DNA of 64,000 nucleotides from Kocuria dechangensis (lineage in GTDB: Bacteria > Actinomycetota > Actinomycetes > Actinomycetales > Micrococcaceae): NCBI RefSeq assembly GCF_014636775.1, contig NZ_BMEQ01000006.1, positions 62,001 to 126,000 on the forward strand, read 5' to 3'. Numbering within the stretch: the first letter of the stretch is position 1; each line of letters begins with the position of its first letter. The notes under the pieces are model-generated. The model saw only the letters and a program-made list of their open reading frames with translations. It made no database searches and was not told where the DNA came from. Both the position numbers and the translations under genes were made by a program. This document shows positions 35,903 through 43,981 of this stretch, piece by piece.

Positions 35903-36619
35903 ATGACGACTTTCCAGGCCCTGCCGCCCTCCCCCACGGACGCCTTCCCCGACCTCCTCGCGCCGGCCCAGGACTGGGCGCCGTCGTGCGTGGTCTTCGA
36001 CTGCGACGGCATCCTGATGGACACCGAGGCCAACTGGACGGAGGTCCAGCGCGTCGTCTCCGAGCGCAACGGCCTCGTCTACACGGACGAGATGCAGCGG
36101 CGGATGATGGGCTGGTCGGCCGCGGACGTGGCGGACGCGATCGCGCGGGCCGCCGGCGCGGACCGCGCCGCGGTGCTCGCCGACGTGCTGCGCACGGAGG
36201 CGGAGCTCCTGGCCGGGCGGCTGGTGCCCATCGAGGGGGCCCTCGACACCGTGCGCGCGTTCGCGGAGCGGGTCCCGGTGGCCGTGGCCAGCAACTCCAC
36301 CCGCACCATCCTCGGGGTCAAGCTCGAGTCGGCCGGCTTCGCGCCGCTCCTGACCACCTGGGTCTCCTCCGACGACGTCGCCCGCGGCAAGCCCGCCCCG
36401 GACATCTACGCCGAGGCGGTGCGGCGGCTGGGCTTCGCCCCGGCCGAGGCGCTCGCCGTGGAGGACTCCGCGGCGGGGGCCACGGCGGCGCTGGCCGCGG
36501 GCCTCGTGGTCGCCGCCGTGCCGTCCGCGCCGGACGGGGACCCGGTGCCGGGGCACCTGCGGGTGGCGTCGCTGACCGACCCGGCGTTCCGGGGGCTCAT
36601 GGCCCGCTGGCTGGGCTGA
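35903..36619 (+). CDS. HAD-superfamily phosphatase (beta-phosphoglucomutase-like)
   Basis: A 238-aa HAD subfamily IA protein. Motif [14 protein letters not shown] (nucleophile and acid Asp), motif [10 protein letters not shown], the Lys of motif III in [10 protein letters not shown] and motif [14 protein letters not shown] are all intact. The cap domain lies between residues about 45 and 105. A 30-residue N-terminal extension precedes motif I. Substrate is probably a sugar phosphate or small phosphoester. Ends in a strong bidirectional terminator. Confidence 0.92.
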   Translation: MTTFQALPPSPTDAFPDLLAPAQDWAPSCVVFDCDGILMDTEANWTEVQRVVSERNGLVYTDEMQRRMMGWSAADVADAIARAAGADRAAVLADVLRTEAELLAGRLVPIEGALDTVRAFAERVPVAVASNSTRTILGVKLESAGFAPLLTTWVSSDDVARGKPAPDIYAEAVRRLGFAPAEALAVEDSAAGATAALAAGLVVAAVPSAPDGDPVPGHLRVASLTDPAFRGLMARWLG

Positions 36620-36665
36620 GCACAACGCCGCCCGGCCCGCGGGAGCGGGCCGGGCGGCGTTGTGC
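36620..36665. terminator. Bidirectional terminator, 21-bp perfect stem
   Basis: The arm 36620-36640 pairs perfectly with 36645-36665 around the loop GGGA. It begins the base after the HAD stop and ends 14 nt before the stop of the convergent CitE-like gene. Confidence 0.88.
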
Positions 36666-36679
36666 GGGCAGGCCGGGGG

Positions 36680-37525
36680 TCAGCGGTTCCAGAGCCCGTA
36701 CGTCTGGGCCAGCTCCGAGACCTTGCGGGCCCGGGCGAGGCGCGGGAGGTAGCTGCCGTCACCGACCGTGTGGCCGGAGTCGTGCTCCTCGATGAGCTCG
36801 CGGGCCCACCGGATCTCCTGCTCGCTCGGGGCGAGGTTGCGGTTGATCCCGTCCGTCTGGTCCGGGTCCAGGCACAGCTTGCCGGTCATGCCCATGGAGT
36901 GGGTGACCTCGCACGCCGCGGCGAGCTCCTCGCCGGTCGCCCCCAGCGTGGGGCCGTCGATGGGACCGGGCAGCTCCCCGACCCGGGAGGCCACCACGAG
37001 CGTCGAGCGCGCGAAGGCCAGGGCCAGGGGGTCCGCGCTGGCGCCGGTGTCCCGGCGGAAGTCGCCCACGCCGAAGGCGAGGCGGAACACGCCCGGGGCC
37101 CGCGCGATGTCGTAGGCGTTCATGATGCCCACGGCCGACTCGATGAGCGCGACCACCGGCGTGCCGGCGGGGGCCATCATGGCCGTCTTGGTGATGTGGT
37201 CGGGGTGCTCGGTCTTGGCGAGCACGATCCCGCGCAGGTGGCCGCACCGGCTCAGCTCCGCGAGGTCCTTCTCCCAGTAGGGGGTCGTGATGTCGTTGAT
37301 CCGCACCCAGGCGCTCGCCCCGGCGTTGAAGGCGTCGACCACGTTCTGCCGGGCCTCGTCCTTGCCCTCGGCCGGGACCGCGTCCTCGATGTCGAGCACC
37401 ACGGAGTCCGCCTCCGAGGCGAGGGCCCGGGGGAAGAGCGAGGGGTCCGCGGCCGAGGTGAGCAGCCACGAGCGGGAGAGACGGGCGGGCAGCGCGGCGG
37501 CGCGCTGGTTGCGGTAGGGGGCCAC
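36680..37525 (-). CDS. HpcH/HpaI aldolase / CitE-like CoA-ester lyase
   Basis: A 281-aa lyase of the CitE/malyl-CoA lyase family. Seen: SRSWLLTSAADPSLF, SVVLDIEDAVP with the metal/acid residues, WVRINDITTPYWEKDL, VALIESAVGIMNAYDIA (metal Glu) and LAFGVGDFRRDTG (metal Asp). It is a stand-alone type without citDF, so probably cleaves or makes a malyl- or citramalyl-CoA-like ester. GTG start at 37525 has GGAAAGGA upstream. Confidence 0.88.
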   Translation of the reverse strand: MAPYRNQRAAALPARLSRSWLLTSAADPSLFPRALASEADSVVLDIEDAVPAEGKDEARQNVVDAFNAGASAWVRINDITTPYWEKDLAELSRCGHLRGIVLAKTEHPDHITKTAMMAPAGTPVVALIESAVGIMNAYDIARAPGVFRLAFGVGDFRRDTGASADPLALAFARSTLVVASRVGELPGPIDGPTLGATGEELAAACEVTHSMGMTGKLCLDPDQTDGINRNLAPSEQEIRWARELIEEHDSGHTVGDGSYLPRLARARKVSELAQTYGLWNR

Positions 37526-37661
37526 GAGGGTCCTTTCCAGGGGGCGGCGGGCAGGGAAGGCCCCGGGGTGCACGTCGTCGTGGGCGGGCCTGCCCGGGGC
37601 GCTCAAGCTGACCATTCTAGGGGCGTCGCCGCCTCCCGGGAAACCGTCGCCCCGGACGGGG

Positions 37662-38738
37662 TCAGGCGGGCAGCGGCGTGTGGGCGGGGTCGACGCGCTC
37701 GCCGGGCCGGACGGGACCGGGGGCCGTGCCGTCGCCGAAGGGGGAGCCGCCCAGCGCCTCCCGGCCGTGCGGGGACAGCCAGTTCTCCAGGGCGGGCCCC
37801 ACCGGCACGATCTGCGAGGGGTTGATGTCCTCGTGGACCACGTAGTAGTGCTCCTTGATCTGCTGGAAGTCCACGGTGTCCCCGAAGCCGGGGGTCTGGA
37901 AGAGGTCCCGGGCATAGGCCCACAGGTTCGGCAGCTCCGTGAGCTTGTGGCGGGAGCACTTGAAGTGGGAGTGGTAGACCGGGTCGAAGCGCACCAGGGT
38001 GGTGAACAGCCGGACGTCGGCCTCCGTGATGTGCTCGCCCATCAGGTACCGGCGGCCGGCGAGGCGCTCCTCCAGCCAGTCCATGGCGGCCCACAGCCGG
38101 TCGTAGGCCTTCTCGTAGGCCGCCTGGGAGCCGGCGAACCCGCAGCGGTAGACGCCGTTGTTGACCTCGGTGTAGACGCGCCGCATGACCTCGCGCATCT
38201 CGTCCTCGAGCTCGGCCGGCCAGAGGTCCGGGGCGCCCTCGCGGTGGAACGCGGTCCACTCCTTGGCGAAGTCCTCGGTGATCTGCGGGAAGTCGTTCGT
38301 GACCACCTGCCCGCTGCCGATCTCGACGACCGCGGGGACGGTGATGCCGCGCGGGTACCCGGGGAAGCGGGCGAAGTACGCCTGCTGGAGCCGCTCGATC
38401 CCCAGCACGGGGTCCTTGCCGTCGGGGTCGAGGTCGAAGGTCCACGACCGGGCGTCGTGGACCGGGCCGGGCAGTCCCACCGAGATCGCGTCCTCCAGCC
38501 CGAGCAGGCGGCGGACGATGAGGGTGCGGTTCGCCCACGGGCAGGCCCGGGCGGCCACGAGCCGGTAGCGGCCCTCGGCCACGGGCCAGGCCCGCGCGCC
38601 CTCGGAGACCCCGGCGCGGTCCGGGTCGCGGACGATCCGGTCCTCGATGTACGTGGTGTCGCGGGTGAACTCCTCCCCCGCGTGCACGTAGGCGCCGGCG
38701 GTGCTGTACTCGGAGTGCTGGGTGCTGCGCTGGGACAC
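37662..38738 (-). CDS. Glutathione S-transferase omega/xi-like (glutathionyl- or mycothiyl-hydroquinone reductase)
   Basis: A 358-aa protein of the YqjG/EcmB class. The thioredoxin half has the redox cysteine in ACPWANRTLIVRRLLGLE, and the helical half has EVNNGVYRCGFAGSQAAYEKAY and ITEADVRLFTTLVRFDPVYHSHFKC. The class reduces thiol-conjugated hydroquinones; Actinobacteria would use mycothiol or another thiol. GTG start at 38738 has AGGAG 8 nt upstream, better than the ATG at 38840, which lies inside the upstream operator-like motif. Near a MarR gene sharing that motif. Confidence 0.9.
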   Translation of the reverse strand: MSQRSTQHSEYSTAGAYVHAGEEFTRDTTYIEDRIVRDPDRAGVSEGARAWPVAEGRYRLVAARACPWANRTLIVRRLLGLEDAISVGLPGPVHDARSWTFDLDPDGKDPVLGIERLQQAYFARFPGYPRGITVPAVVEIGSGQVVTNDFPQITEDFAKEWTAFHREGAPDLWPAELEDEMREVMRRVYTEVNNGVYRCGFAGSQAAYEKAYDRLWAAMDWLEERLAGRRYLMGEHITEADVRLFTTLVRFDPVYHSHFKCSRHKLTELPNLWAYARDLFQTPGFGDTVDFQQIKEHYYVVHEDINPSQIVPVGPALENWLSPHGREALGGSPFGDGTAPGPVRPGERVDPAHTPLPA

Positions 38739-38821
38739 GATGGGCTCCTGGGGCGCGCGACGGGCTGGTGCGCCGCGCACGGGTGGACGACGGTGCGGCC
38801 CGCGGACCGGGCCCTCAGTTT

Positions 38822-38837
38822 TTGATGATACGTCAAT
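38822..38837. promoter_or_regulatory. Operator-like TTGATG-ATA-CGTCAAT element
   Basis: TTGATGATACGTCAAT lies 84 nt upstream of the preferred GST start. It differs from the marR promoter element TTGATGCGTCAAT only by three inserted bases (ATA), and both are AT-rich islands in GC-rich DNA. Confidence 0.5.
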
Positions 38838-38920
38838 CATCCCGAGCGCACCAGGCCCCGCCGTCGGGGGCGAGGTCTACAGTGGAGTCGTCCAGCACCC
38901 CGTCGAGATCCGGAACCGCC

Positions 38921-39745
38921 ATGACCGCCCCCGACCCCGAGCCCGAGTTCGGCCAGCGCCTCCCGCCCGAGCGGAGCACAGGCCGCACCCCGCCCCCTGC
39001 CGCGCCGCGCGTCCCCGTGTCCCCGCGCGCCGCGCGCCGGATGGCGCGCGGGATCTCCTTCACCCTGGTGATGCTGGGCCTGCTGCTGGCCATGGGCCTC
39101 ACCGCCGTGGACCTGGACCGGGGCTGGGCCGCAGGGATCCCGCCGGTCCTGCTCGGCGTCGCCGGCTTCGTCGCCGTCCAGGCCCAGCTGCACCCGGCCC
39201 TGCGCGACCCGTCGGCCGCGCCGCTGCACCACCGCTCCAAGCTCTGGCTCGTCCCCACCGCGCTGCTGCTCCTGGGGGTCGCCTCCGTGGGCGGGGCGCT
39301 CGCCGTGGCGCCGGCGCTCGAGGGGACCGGCAGGGCGGACCAGGTCGCCGAGTGGGTGAGCGTGCTGGTGGTCTCGGGCATGACACTGGTGGTCGCCTCG
39401 GCCCTCGGCTTCGGGCTCGTGGCGATGGCCGCCCTCACGCCGCGCGACGACGACGACTCACCCCTGCGCCCCACCGGCTACGCGGCGCAGCTCCGGCACG
39501 GCCGCTCCCCGCGGGGGTACTACGACTCCGAGTGGATCCGCCGGCCCGCGCACTACGGCAGGGAGGACCGCGGGGCGGGGGGCGCCGACCACGAGACCCC
39601 CGGGGGCGGGGATCCGGACAGCAGGGACCAGGACAGAGGGGGCCCGGACAGCAGGGACCAGAACAGAGGGGGCCCGGACAGCAGGGACCAGAACAGAGGG
39701 GACGAGGGGAACAGGAACCCCGGAAGCAGGGACTCCGCCGCGTGA
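38921..39745 (+). CDS. Unrecognised four-helix membrane protein with repeat tail
   Basis: A 274-aa protein that I do not recognise. Four hydrophobic segments lie at residues about 44-62, 65-83, 105-125 and 143-165. The N-terminus (1-40) is Pro/Arg-rich and the last 70 residues are hydrophilic, with three copies of PDSRDQ(D/N)RGG encoded by a 30-bp tandem repeat. ATG at 38921; a TACAGT hexamer lies about 38 nt upstream (38878-38883). Divergent from the GST gene and upstream of marR. Confidence 0.7.
   Translation: MTAPDPEPEFGQRLPPERSTGRTPPPAAPRVPVSPRAARRMARGISFTLVMLGLLLAMGLTAVDLDRGWAAGIPPVLLGVAGFVAVQAQLHPALRDPSAAPLHHRSKLWLVPTALLLLGVASVGGALAVAPALEGTGRADQVAEWVSVLVVSGMTLVVASALGFGLVAMAALTPRDDDDSPLRPTGYAAQLRHGRSPRGYYDSEWIRRPAHYGREDRGAGGADHETPGGGDPDSRDQDRGGPDSRDQNRGGPDSRDQNRGDEGNRNPGSRDSAA
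39614..39701 (+). repeat. 30-bp tandem repeat, nearly three copies
   Basis: Units start at 39614, 39644 and 39674; they differ at one base (GGACAG or GAACAG) before the third copy decays. They encode the repeated PDSRDQ(D/N)RGG at the C-terminus of the membrane protein. Confidence 0.9.
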
Positions 39746-39759
39746 CGACCCCCGCCTCC

Positions 39760-39787
39760 TTGACACTTGTTGATGCGTCAATATAAA
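39760..39787 (+). promoter_or_regulatory. Promoter of marR with overlapping operator
   Basis: Consensus -35 TTGACA (39760-39765) and -10 TATAAA (39782-39787) with a 16-bp spacer, the best sigma-70-type promoter in the window, 36 nt upstream of marR. The spacer and -10 are overlapped by TTGATGCGTCAAT (39770-39782), whose arms TTGA/TCAA form an inverted repeat and suit autorepression by the MarR protein. Confidence 0.8.
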
Positions 39788-39822
39788 ATTAGGGGTTTGA
39801 CCACACGAGAGGGGAACCCCGC

Positions 39823-40305
39823 ATGAGCCGCCCGGAGTCCGGCGACGTCCACTGGCTGAGCGACGAGGAGCAGCGCGTCTGGCGCGGCTTCCTCGCACTG
39901 AGCCGCAGCATGCAGGCGGCCATCGACCGCCAGCTCGCCCGCGACAGCGCCCTGTCCGGATCCGAGTACGACGTCCTCGTGCTGCTCTCGGAGAGCAGCA
40001 CCGGCGTGGCGCGCTCGCGCGACCTGCTCAACGAGCTGGGCTGGGAGCGCAGCCGGCTCTCCCACCTGCTCACCCGCATGGCCCGGCGCGGTCTGCTCGA
40101 GCGCCTCCCCTGCGACAGCGACGCGCGTGGCCTCGACGTGCGGATCACCCCGGAGGGCCGCCGCACCATCGAGGCGGCCGCACCCGGCCACCTCGAGATG
40201 GTGCGGGCCGCGCTCATCGACCAGCTGACACAGGAGGAGATGGACGCGCTGCTCTCGGTCTCCGACAAGGTCGTGCCCCGGCTGAGGGAGCTCGGTCTCT
40301 GCTGA
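39823..40305 (+). CDS. MarR family transcriptional regulator
   Basis: A 160-aa winged-helix regulator. The order is an N-terminal dimer helix (WRGFLALSRSMQAAIDRQL), recognition region ARSRDLLNELGWERSRLSHLLTRMARRGLLER, wing DSDARGLDVRITPEGRRTIE, and a C-terminal dimer helix. GAGAGGGGAA precedes the ATG. Its promoter carries an inverted repeat also found near the GST (quinone reductase) gene, so it likely represses itself and possibly that gene. Cys160 is the last residue; whether it senses anything is unknown. Confidence 0.92.
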   Translation: MSRPESGDVHWLSDEEQRVWRGFLALSRSMQAAIDRQLARDSALSGSEYDVLVLLSESSTGVARSRDLLNELGWERSRLSHLLTRMARRGLLERLPCDSDARGLDVRITPEGRRTIEAAAPGHLEMVRAALIDQLTQEEMDALLSVSDKVVPRLRELGLC

Positions 40306-40366
40306 GGCCCGGACCCGGCCGGCCCGAGGACCGCTGCGGGTGCCTGTCAGCGCCTGATGGTTCAGG

Positions 40367-40498
40367 GACGGGCCCTGCCGCTTGGGGGGATCGGCAGGGC
40401 CCGTCGGGCATCCCGATCGGGGGGAACGGGATGCCGGGCGTCGGCAGGATCCATCCGGACGCCGATGGGGGGATCGCGTCCGGGCCATCGCCGACGAC
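40367..40498 (-). ncRNA. 6C-type small RNA
   Basis: On the minus strand three successive hairpins each display C6 in the loop. They are CCGGACG..CGTCCGG (40483-40455, loop GATCCCCCCATC), GGCATCCCG..CGGGATGCC (40435-40407, loop TTCCCCCCGAT) and a 14-bp GACGGGCCCTGCCG..CGGCAGGGCCCGTC (40405-40367, loop ATCCCCCCAAG). This is the pattern of the actinobacterial 6C RNA motif, in which the last strong hairpin can act as terminator. A promoter lies just upstream. The first two C6 hairpins are the diagnostic part; exact ends are estimated. It is antisense to nothing and may also terminate marR from the other strand. Confidence 0.8.
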
Positions 40499-40504
40499 AG
40501 CTTT

Positions 40505-40533
40505 ACTGTAGACGCAGTGATCTGCATGAGCAA
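40505..40533 (-). promoter_or_regulatory. Promoter of the 6C-type RNA
   Basis: Minus-strand -35 TTGCTC (40533-40528) and -10 TACAGT (40510-40505) with exactly 17 bp between. It would start transcription near 40498, a few bases before the first C6 hairpin. Confidence 0.65.
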
Positions 40534-40594
40534 GCGAACGGATCATCTCCGGCACCGCATGTCGCCGCAGGCCGGAGCGGTGTCCCCGCGCACG

Positions 40595-40632
40595 GCAGCA
40601 CCCCCGCCGGCCGTGGCCGGCGGGGGTGCTGC
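40595..40632 (-). terminator. Terminator of catA
   Basis: GCAGCACCCCCGCCGGCC (40595-40612) pairs perfectly with GGCCGGCGGGGGTGCTGC (40615-40632), 45 nt beyond the catA stop. Confidence 0.8.
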
Positions 40633-40676
40633 TGGTCCTGCCGGGCGGGCCCGGGCGGAGGATCGGGGGCGGACCG

Positions 40677-41549
40677 CTACTTGGTCTGGCCCTCCTTGGC
40701 GAGGACGTAGTCGTAGACGACCTCCTCGCCCTCCCCGCCGTCGGTGCGCGGCTTGGGGTCCAGCATCAGCTCGGGCTTGACCGCCGAGGCGATGTCGTCC
40801 TCGTTGTGCGGGTCCCCCGGGAAGTACAGCTGCTGGGTGACCAGCTGGTAGCCCGGGGCGGAGACCTTGATGTGGATGTGCGCCGGGCGCCACGCGTGCC
40901 ACCCGGCGGCACTGATGAGCTGCCCGCAGGCCCCGTCGGTGGGGATCTGGTAGGGGGCCGGGCGCTTGGTGTTGATCTCGAAGTAGCCGTTCCCGTCGGC
41001 CTTCACCGTGCCGCGGAACAGCCACTCCGGCAGCTCCGGGGCGTACTGGGAGTAGAAGCCGTTGGCGTCGGCGTGCCAGATCTCCACCTGCGCGCCCTGG
41101 ATCGGGTTGCCGTCGGTGTCCGTGAAGTGGCCCTTGAACAGCAGCGGGGTGCCCGGCTCGTCCTCGCGCATCTGGAGGGTGCCCGGGGTGGGGAGCACCG
41201 GGGAGCCCGGGACGTAGTAGGGGCCCTCGATGGTGCCCACGGCACCGGGGCGCTCCTGGGAGTTGATGTCCTCGATGGTGTGCTCCAGCCACACGTCCAG
41301 GAACAAAGGCCACTCCCCGTCGGTGCCGACCTTGATCAGCCACGCCTTCAGCGCGTTGTACTCCTCGTAGGTGACCTGGTGCTTGACCGCGATGTCGTTG
41401 ATCGCCTTGATCGCCTCACCGGCCAGCAGCGACACGCGCTCCTGGGGCACCTGAAGCTTGGCCAGCTTTCCCGAGGCCGTGAAGCGCTCGGTGGCCTTGG
41501 TGCCGGCCTCGACAGCCGTGCCCTCGTTTTCCTTGCGGGTTTCCGTCAT
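40677..41549 (-). CDS. catA: Catechol 1,2-dioxygenase
   Basis: Intradiol cleavage of catechol to cis,cis-muconate with non-heme Fe(III); 290 aa. The N-terminal helical dimer domain is residues 1-100. The catalytic domain has GTIEGPYYVPGSPVLP (Tyr ligand), HADANGFYSQY and GWHAWRPAHIHIKVSAPGYQ with the second Tyr/His set. The ATG at 41549 has GGAGATCACC upstream. Divergent from benA across a 338-nt regulatory gap, the same arrangement as in the ben-cat clusters of other Actinobacteria. Confidence 0.96.
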   Translation of the reverse strand: MTETRKENEGTAVEAGTKATERFTASGKLAKLQVPQERVSLLAGEAIKAINDIAVKHQVTYEEYNALKAWLIKVGTDGEWPLFLDVWLEHTIEDINSQERPGAVGTIEGPYYVPGSPVLPTPGTLQMREDEPGTPLLFKGHFTDTDGNPIQGAQVEIWHADANGFYSQYAPELPEWLFRGTVKADGNGYFEINTKRPAPYQIPTDGACGQLISAAGWHAWRPAHIHIKVSAPGYQLVTQQLYFPGDPHNEDDIASAVKPELMLDPKPRTDGGEGEEVVYDYVLAKEGQTK

Positions 41550-41663
41550 GGTGATCTCCACATTCTTCGTTGAACAGTAGGCGGGACGCACCTGCCGCCC
41601 TGTCGCCGGACAACCGGGTCCCGCCCGGGCCTGTGGCACCGGACACGCGGTGACGTCTCTCAC

Positions 41664-41693
41664 AGCCTATGCCCGCGGATCAGGACGCTACAA
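41664..41693 (-). promoter_or_regulatory. Candidate catA promoter
   Basis: Minus-strand TTGTAG (41693-41688) and TAGGCT (41669-41664), 18-bp spacer, 115 nt before the catA ATG. Both hexamers are imperfect, which fits an activated promoter. Confidence 0.4.
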
Positions 41694-41715
41694 ATATTGA
41701 TTGACCGCTTTCTGA

Positions 41716-41729
41716 GTACCAAGTGGTAC
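41716..41729. promoter_or_regulatory. Palindromic operator candidate in the catA-benA gap
   Basis: GTACCA-AG-TGGTAC is a perfect 6+6 inverted repeat in the catA-benA intergenic region. It overlaps the plus-strand segment TTGACC (41701-41706)/TACATA (41727-41732) that may form the benA promoter. It is a candidate site for the LuxR-type regulator or for CatR. Confidence 0.5.
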
Positions 41730-41887
41730 ATAACGCCCCCCTGGGCCACTCCTAGGGGTTCACCTGATGTGAGTGGGGTCACGAGCGAACAGAATGGCAT
41801 GCATACCGTCCGGCCGCGGGCCGGACCCGGGATCTCCCGCCGGCCCGCGCCTCCGTCCGCAGAACCTCTCCTCAGAAGGAGCACGAC

Positions 41888-43270
41888 ATGACCGAGAACC
41901 TGACCCACGTCCGCGAGGTCCTCTCCGACGCCGTGATCGACGACCGCGAAAAGGGCATCATCCGCGCCAAGCGGGAGATCTTCACCGACGAGGAGATCTT
42001 CGAGCTCGAGATGAAGTACATCTTCGAGGGCAACTGGGTGTACCTGGCCCACGAGTCCCAGATCCCCAACGTGGGCGACTACTTCACCACCGACATCGGG
42101 CGCACCCCCGTCGTGATCACCCGCGACAAGGACGAGAAGCTCAACTGCATCGTCAACGCCTGCTCCCACCGCGGCGCGATGCTGTGCCGCCGCAAGACGG
42201 ACAACCGCACCACCTTCACGTGCCCGTTCCACGGCTGGACGTTCAAGAACTCCGGCGAGCTGCTGAAGGTCAAGGACGGCCGCACCGGCGGCTACCCGGA
42301 GAACTTCAACAAGAACGGCTCGCACGACCTCACCAAGGTCGCCCGCTTCGACTCCTACCGCGGCTTCCTGTTCGGCTCCCTGAACCCGGACGTGCTGCCC
42401 CTGGAGGAGCACCTGGGCGACGCCACCAAGGTGATCGACTCGATCGTCGACCAGTCCCCCGAGGGCCTCGAGGTCCTGCGCGGCGCCTCGACCTACACCT
42501 ACGACGGCAACTGGAAGGTCCAGGCGGAGAACGGCGCCGACGGCTACCACGTGACCTCCGTGCACTGGAACTACGCCGCGACCACCGCCCGCCGCACCGC
42601 CGGCGACTCCGCCAACAAGACCAAGGCCATGGACGCCGGCAAGTGGGGCAAGGTCAAGGGCGGGTTCTACTCCTACGAGCACGGCCACCTGCTGCTGTGG
42701 CAGGAGTGGACCAACCCGCAGGACCGCCCGCTGTGGGACCGCCGCGAGGAGCTCGTCGACAAGTACGGCGAGGAGATGGCGAACTTCATGATCAACATCT
42801 CGCGCAACCTGTGCCTGTACCCGAACGTCTACATCATGGACCAGTTCTCCTCGCAGATCCGGCACTTCCGGCCGATCTCCGCGGACCAGACCGAGGTCAC
42901 GATCTACTGCATCGCCCCCAAGGGCGAGTCGCAGGAGAACCGCTCCAAGCGCATCCGCCAGTACGAGGACTTCTTCAACGCGACGGGCATGGCGACCCCG
43001 GACGACCTCGAGGAGTTCCGCTCCTGCAACAAGACCTACTGGGCCACCTCCGCCCCCTGGAACGACATGTCCCGCGGCGCCACCCACGAGATCCAGGGAC
43101 CCGACGAGCAGGCCCAGGCCCTCGGCATGTCCAAGGTCATCGCCTCCGGCGTGCGCACCGAGGACGAGGGCCTCTACCCGGTCCAGCACACCTACTGGAA
43201 GGAAGTCATGGAGAAGGGTCTGGCCGCGGAGGAGCGTGCCGCCGAGCAGTCCGCTCCCGTGACCGCCTGA
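41888..43270 (+). CDS. benA: Benzoate 1,2-dioxygenase large (alpha) subunit
   Basis: Dihydroxylates benzoate to the cis-1,2-diol carboxylate; 460 aa. The Rieske [2Fe-2S] ligands are in [10 protein letters not shown] (Cys, His) and TCPFHGWTF (Cys, His). The mononuclear iron site is in [19 protein letters not shown], with a following Asp in the C-terminal domain. AAGGAG lies 9 nt before the ATG. First gene of benABCD; benB follows after a 40-nt gap. Confidence 0.95.
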   Translation: MTENLTHVREVLSDAVIDDREKGIIRAKREIFTDEEIFELEMKYIFEGNWVYLAHESQIPNVGDYFTTDIGRTPVVITRDKDEKLNCIVNACSHRGAMLCRRKTDNRTTFTCPFHGWTFKNSGELLKVKDGRTGGYPENFNKNGSHDLTKVARFDSYRGFLFGSLNPDVLPLEEHLGDATKVIDSIVDQSPEGLEVLRGASTYTYDGNWKVQAENGADGYHVTSVHWNYAATTARRTAGDSANKTKAMDAGKWGKVKGGFYSYEHGHLLLWQEWTNPQDRPLWDRREELVDKYGEEMANFMINISRNLCLYPNVYIMDQFSSQIRHFRPISADQTEVTIYCIAPKGESQENRSKRIRQYEDFFNATGMATPDDLEEFRSCNKTYWATSAPWNDMSRGATHEIQGPDEQAQALGMSKVIASGVRTEDEGLYPVQHTYWKEVMEKGLAAEERAAEQSAPVTA

Positions 43271-43310
43271 TCCCGGACCTCCCCGAACCACAGAAAGAGT
43301 GCAGAACACC

Positions 43311-43847
43311 ATGGCCAACCTGCTGAACCCCCTCACGGCGCTCAAGACCGCCGAGGAGATCGCGACCCTCGAGACCGTCCGCGCCTTCCTGTACAAGGAG
43401 GCCCGGCTGCTGGACGACCGCCAGTTCGACGAGTGGCTCGAGTGCTACCACCCGGACTCCGAGTTCTGGATGCCGTCCTGGGGCGACGACGACCGGCTGA
43501 CCGAGGACCCGCAGAACGAGATCTCCCTGATCTACTACGACAACCGCGGCGGCATCGAGGACCGCGTGTTCCGCATCAAGACGGACCGCTCCTCCGCCAC
43601 GTCCCTGCCGGACCCCCGCACCGGGCACAACATCACCGACGTGGAGGTCCTCGAGCACGACGGCGACCAGGTGAAGGTCCGCTTCAACTGGTTCACGCTG
43701 TACTTCCGCTACAACACGACGGACACGTACTTCGGCACCAGCTTCTACACGATCGACCTCTCGGGCGAGCAGCCGGTCATCCTGAAGAAGAAGGTCGTCC
43801 TGAAGAACGACTACATCCACCACGTGGTGGACGTCTACATGATCTGA
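43311..43847 (+). CDS. benB: Benzoate 1,2-dioxygenase small (beta) subunit
   Basis: Structural beta subunit of the alpha3-beta3 oxygenase; 178 aa. Seen: FLYKEARLLDDRQFDEWLECYHPDSEFWMPSW, EISLIYYDNRGGIEDRVFRI and the C-terminal KKKVVLKNDYIHHVVDVYMI. ATG at 43311 is preferred over the GTG at 43299, because the AGAAAGAG element is well placed for the ATG and overlaps the GTG. It needs BenA for activity and BenC for electrons. Confidence 0.95.
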   Translation: MANLLNPLTALKTAEEIATLETVRAFLYKEARLLDDRQFDEWLECYHPDSEFWMPSWGDDDRLTEDPQNEISLIYYDNRGGIEDRVFRIKTDRSSATSLPDPRTGHNITDVEVLEHDGDQVKVRFNWFTLYFRYNTTDTYFGTSFYTIDLSGEQPVILKKKVVLKNDYIHHVVDVYMI

Positions 43848-43981
43848 CGGCTCCCGCCGCGCCCGGCGCCCGGCCACGCGCCGGGCGCCGTGCGCGGCGT
43901 CCCCGTCACCCCCTGCTCACCGAGCACCCCCGCACAGACTCGCGGGCCGCGAGGACGCGGCCCCCCACCCAGGAGGAAATC

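Noticed and set aside
38739-38840. Longer GST start at ATG 38840
   Set aside because: It has no ribosome-binding site, adds an Arg/Pro-rich stretch unlike the family, and its codons overlap the operator-like motif; GTG 38738 has AGGAG at good spacing.
40367-40405. Treating the 14-bp hairpin only as a marR terminator
   Set aside because: It can terminate marR, but two more C6-loop hairpins and a 17-bp-spaced promoter on the minus strand fit a 6C-type RNA better; both roles may hold.
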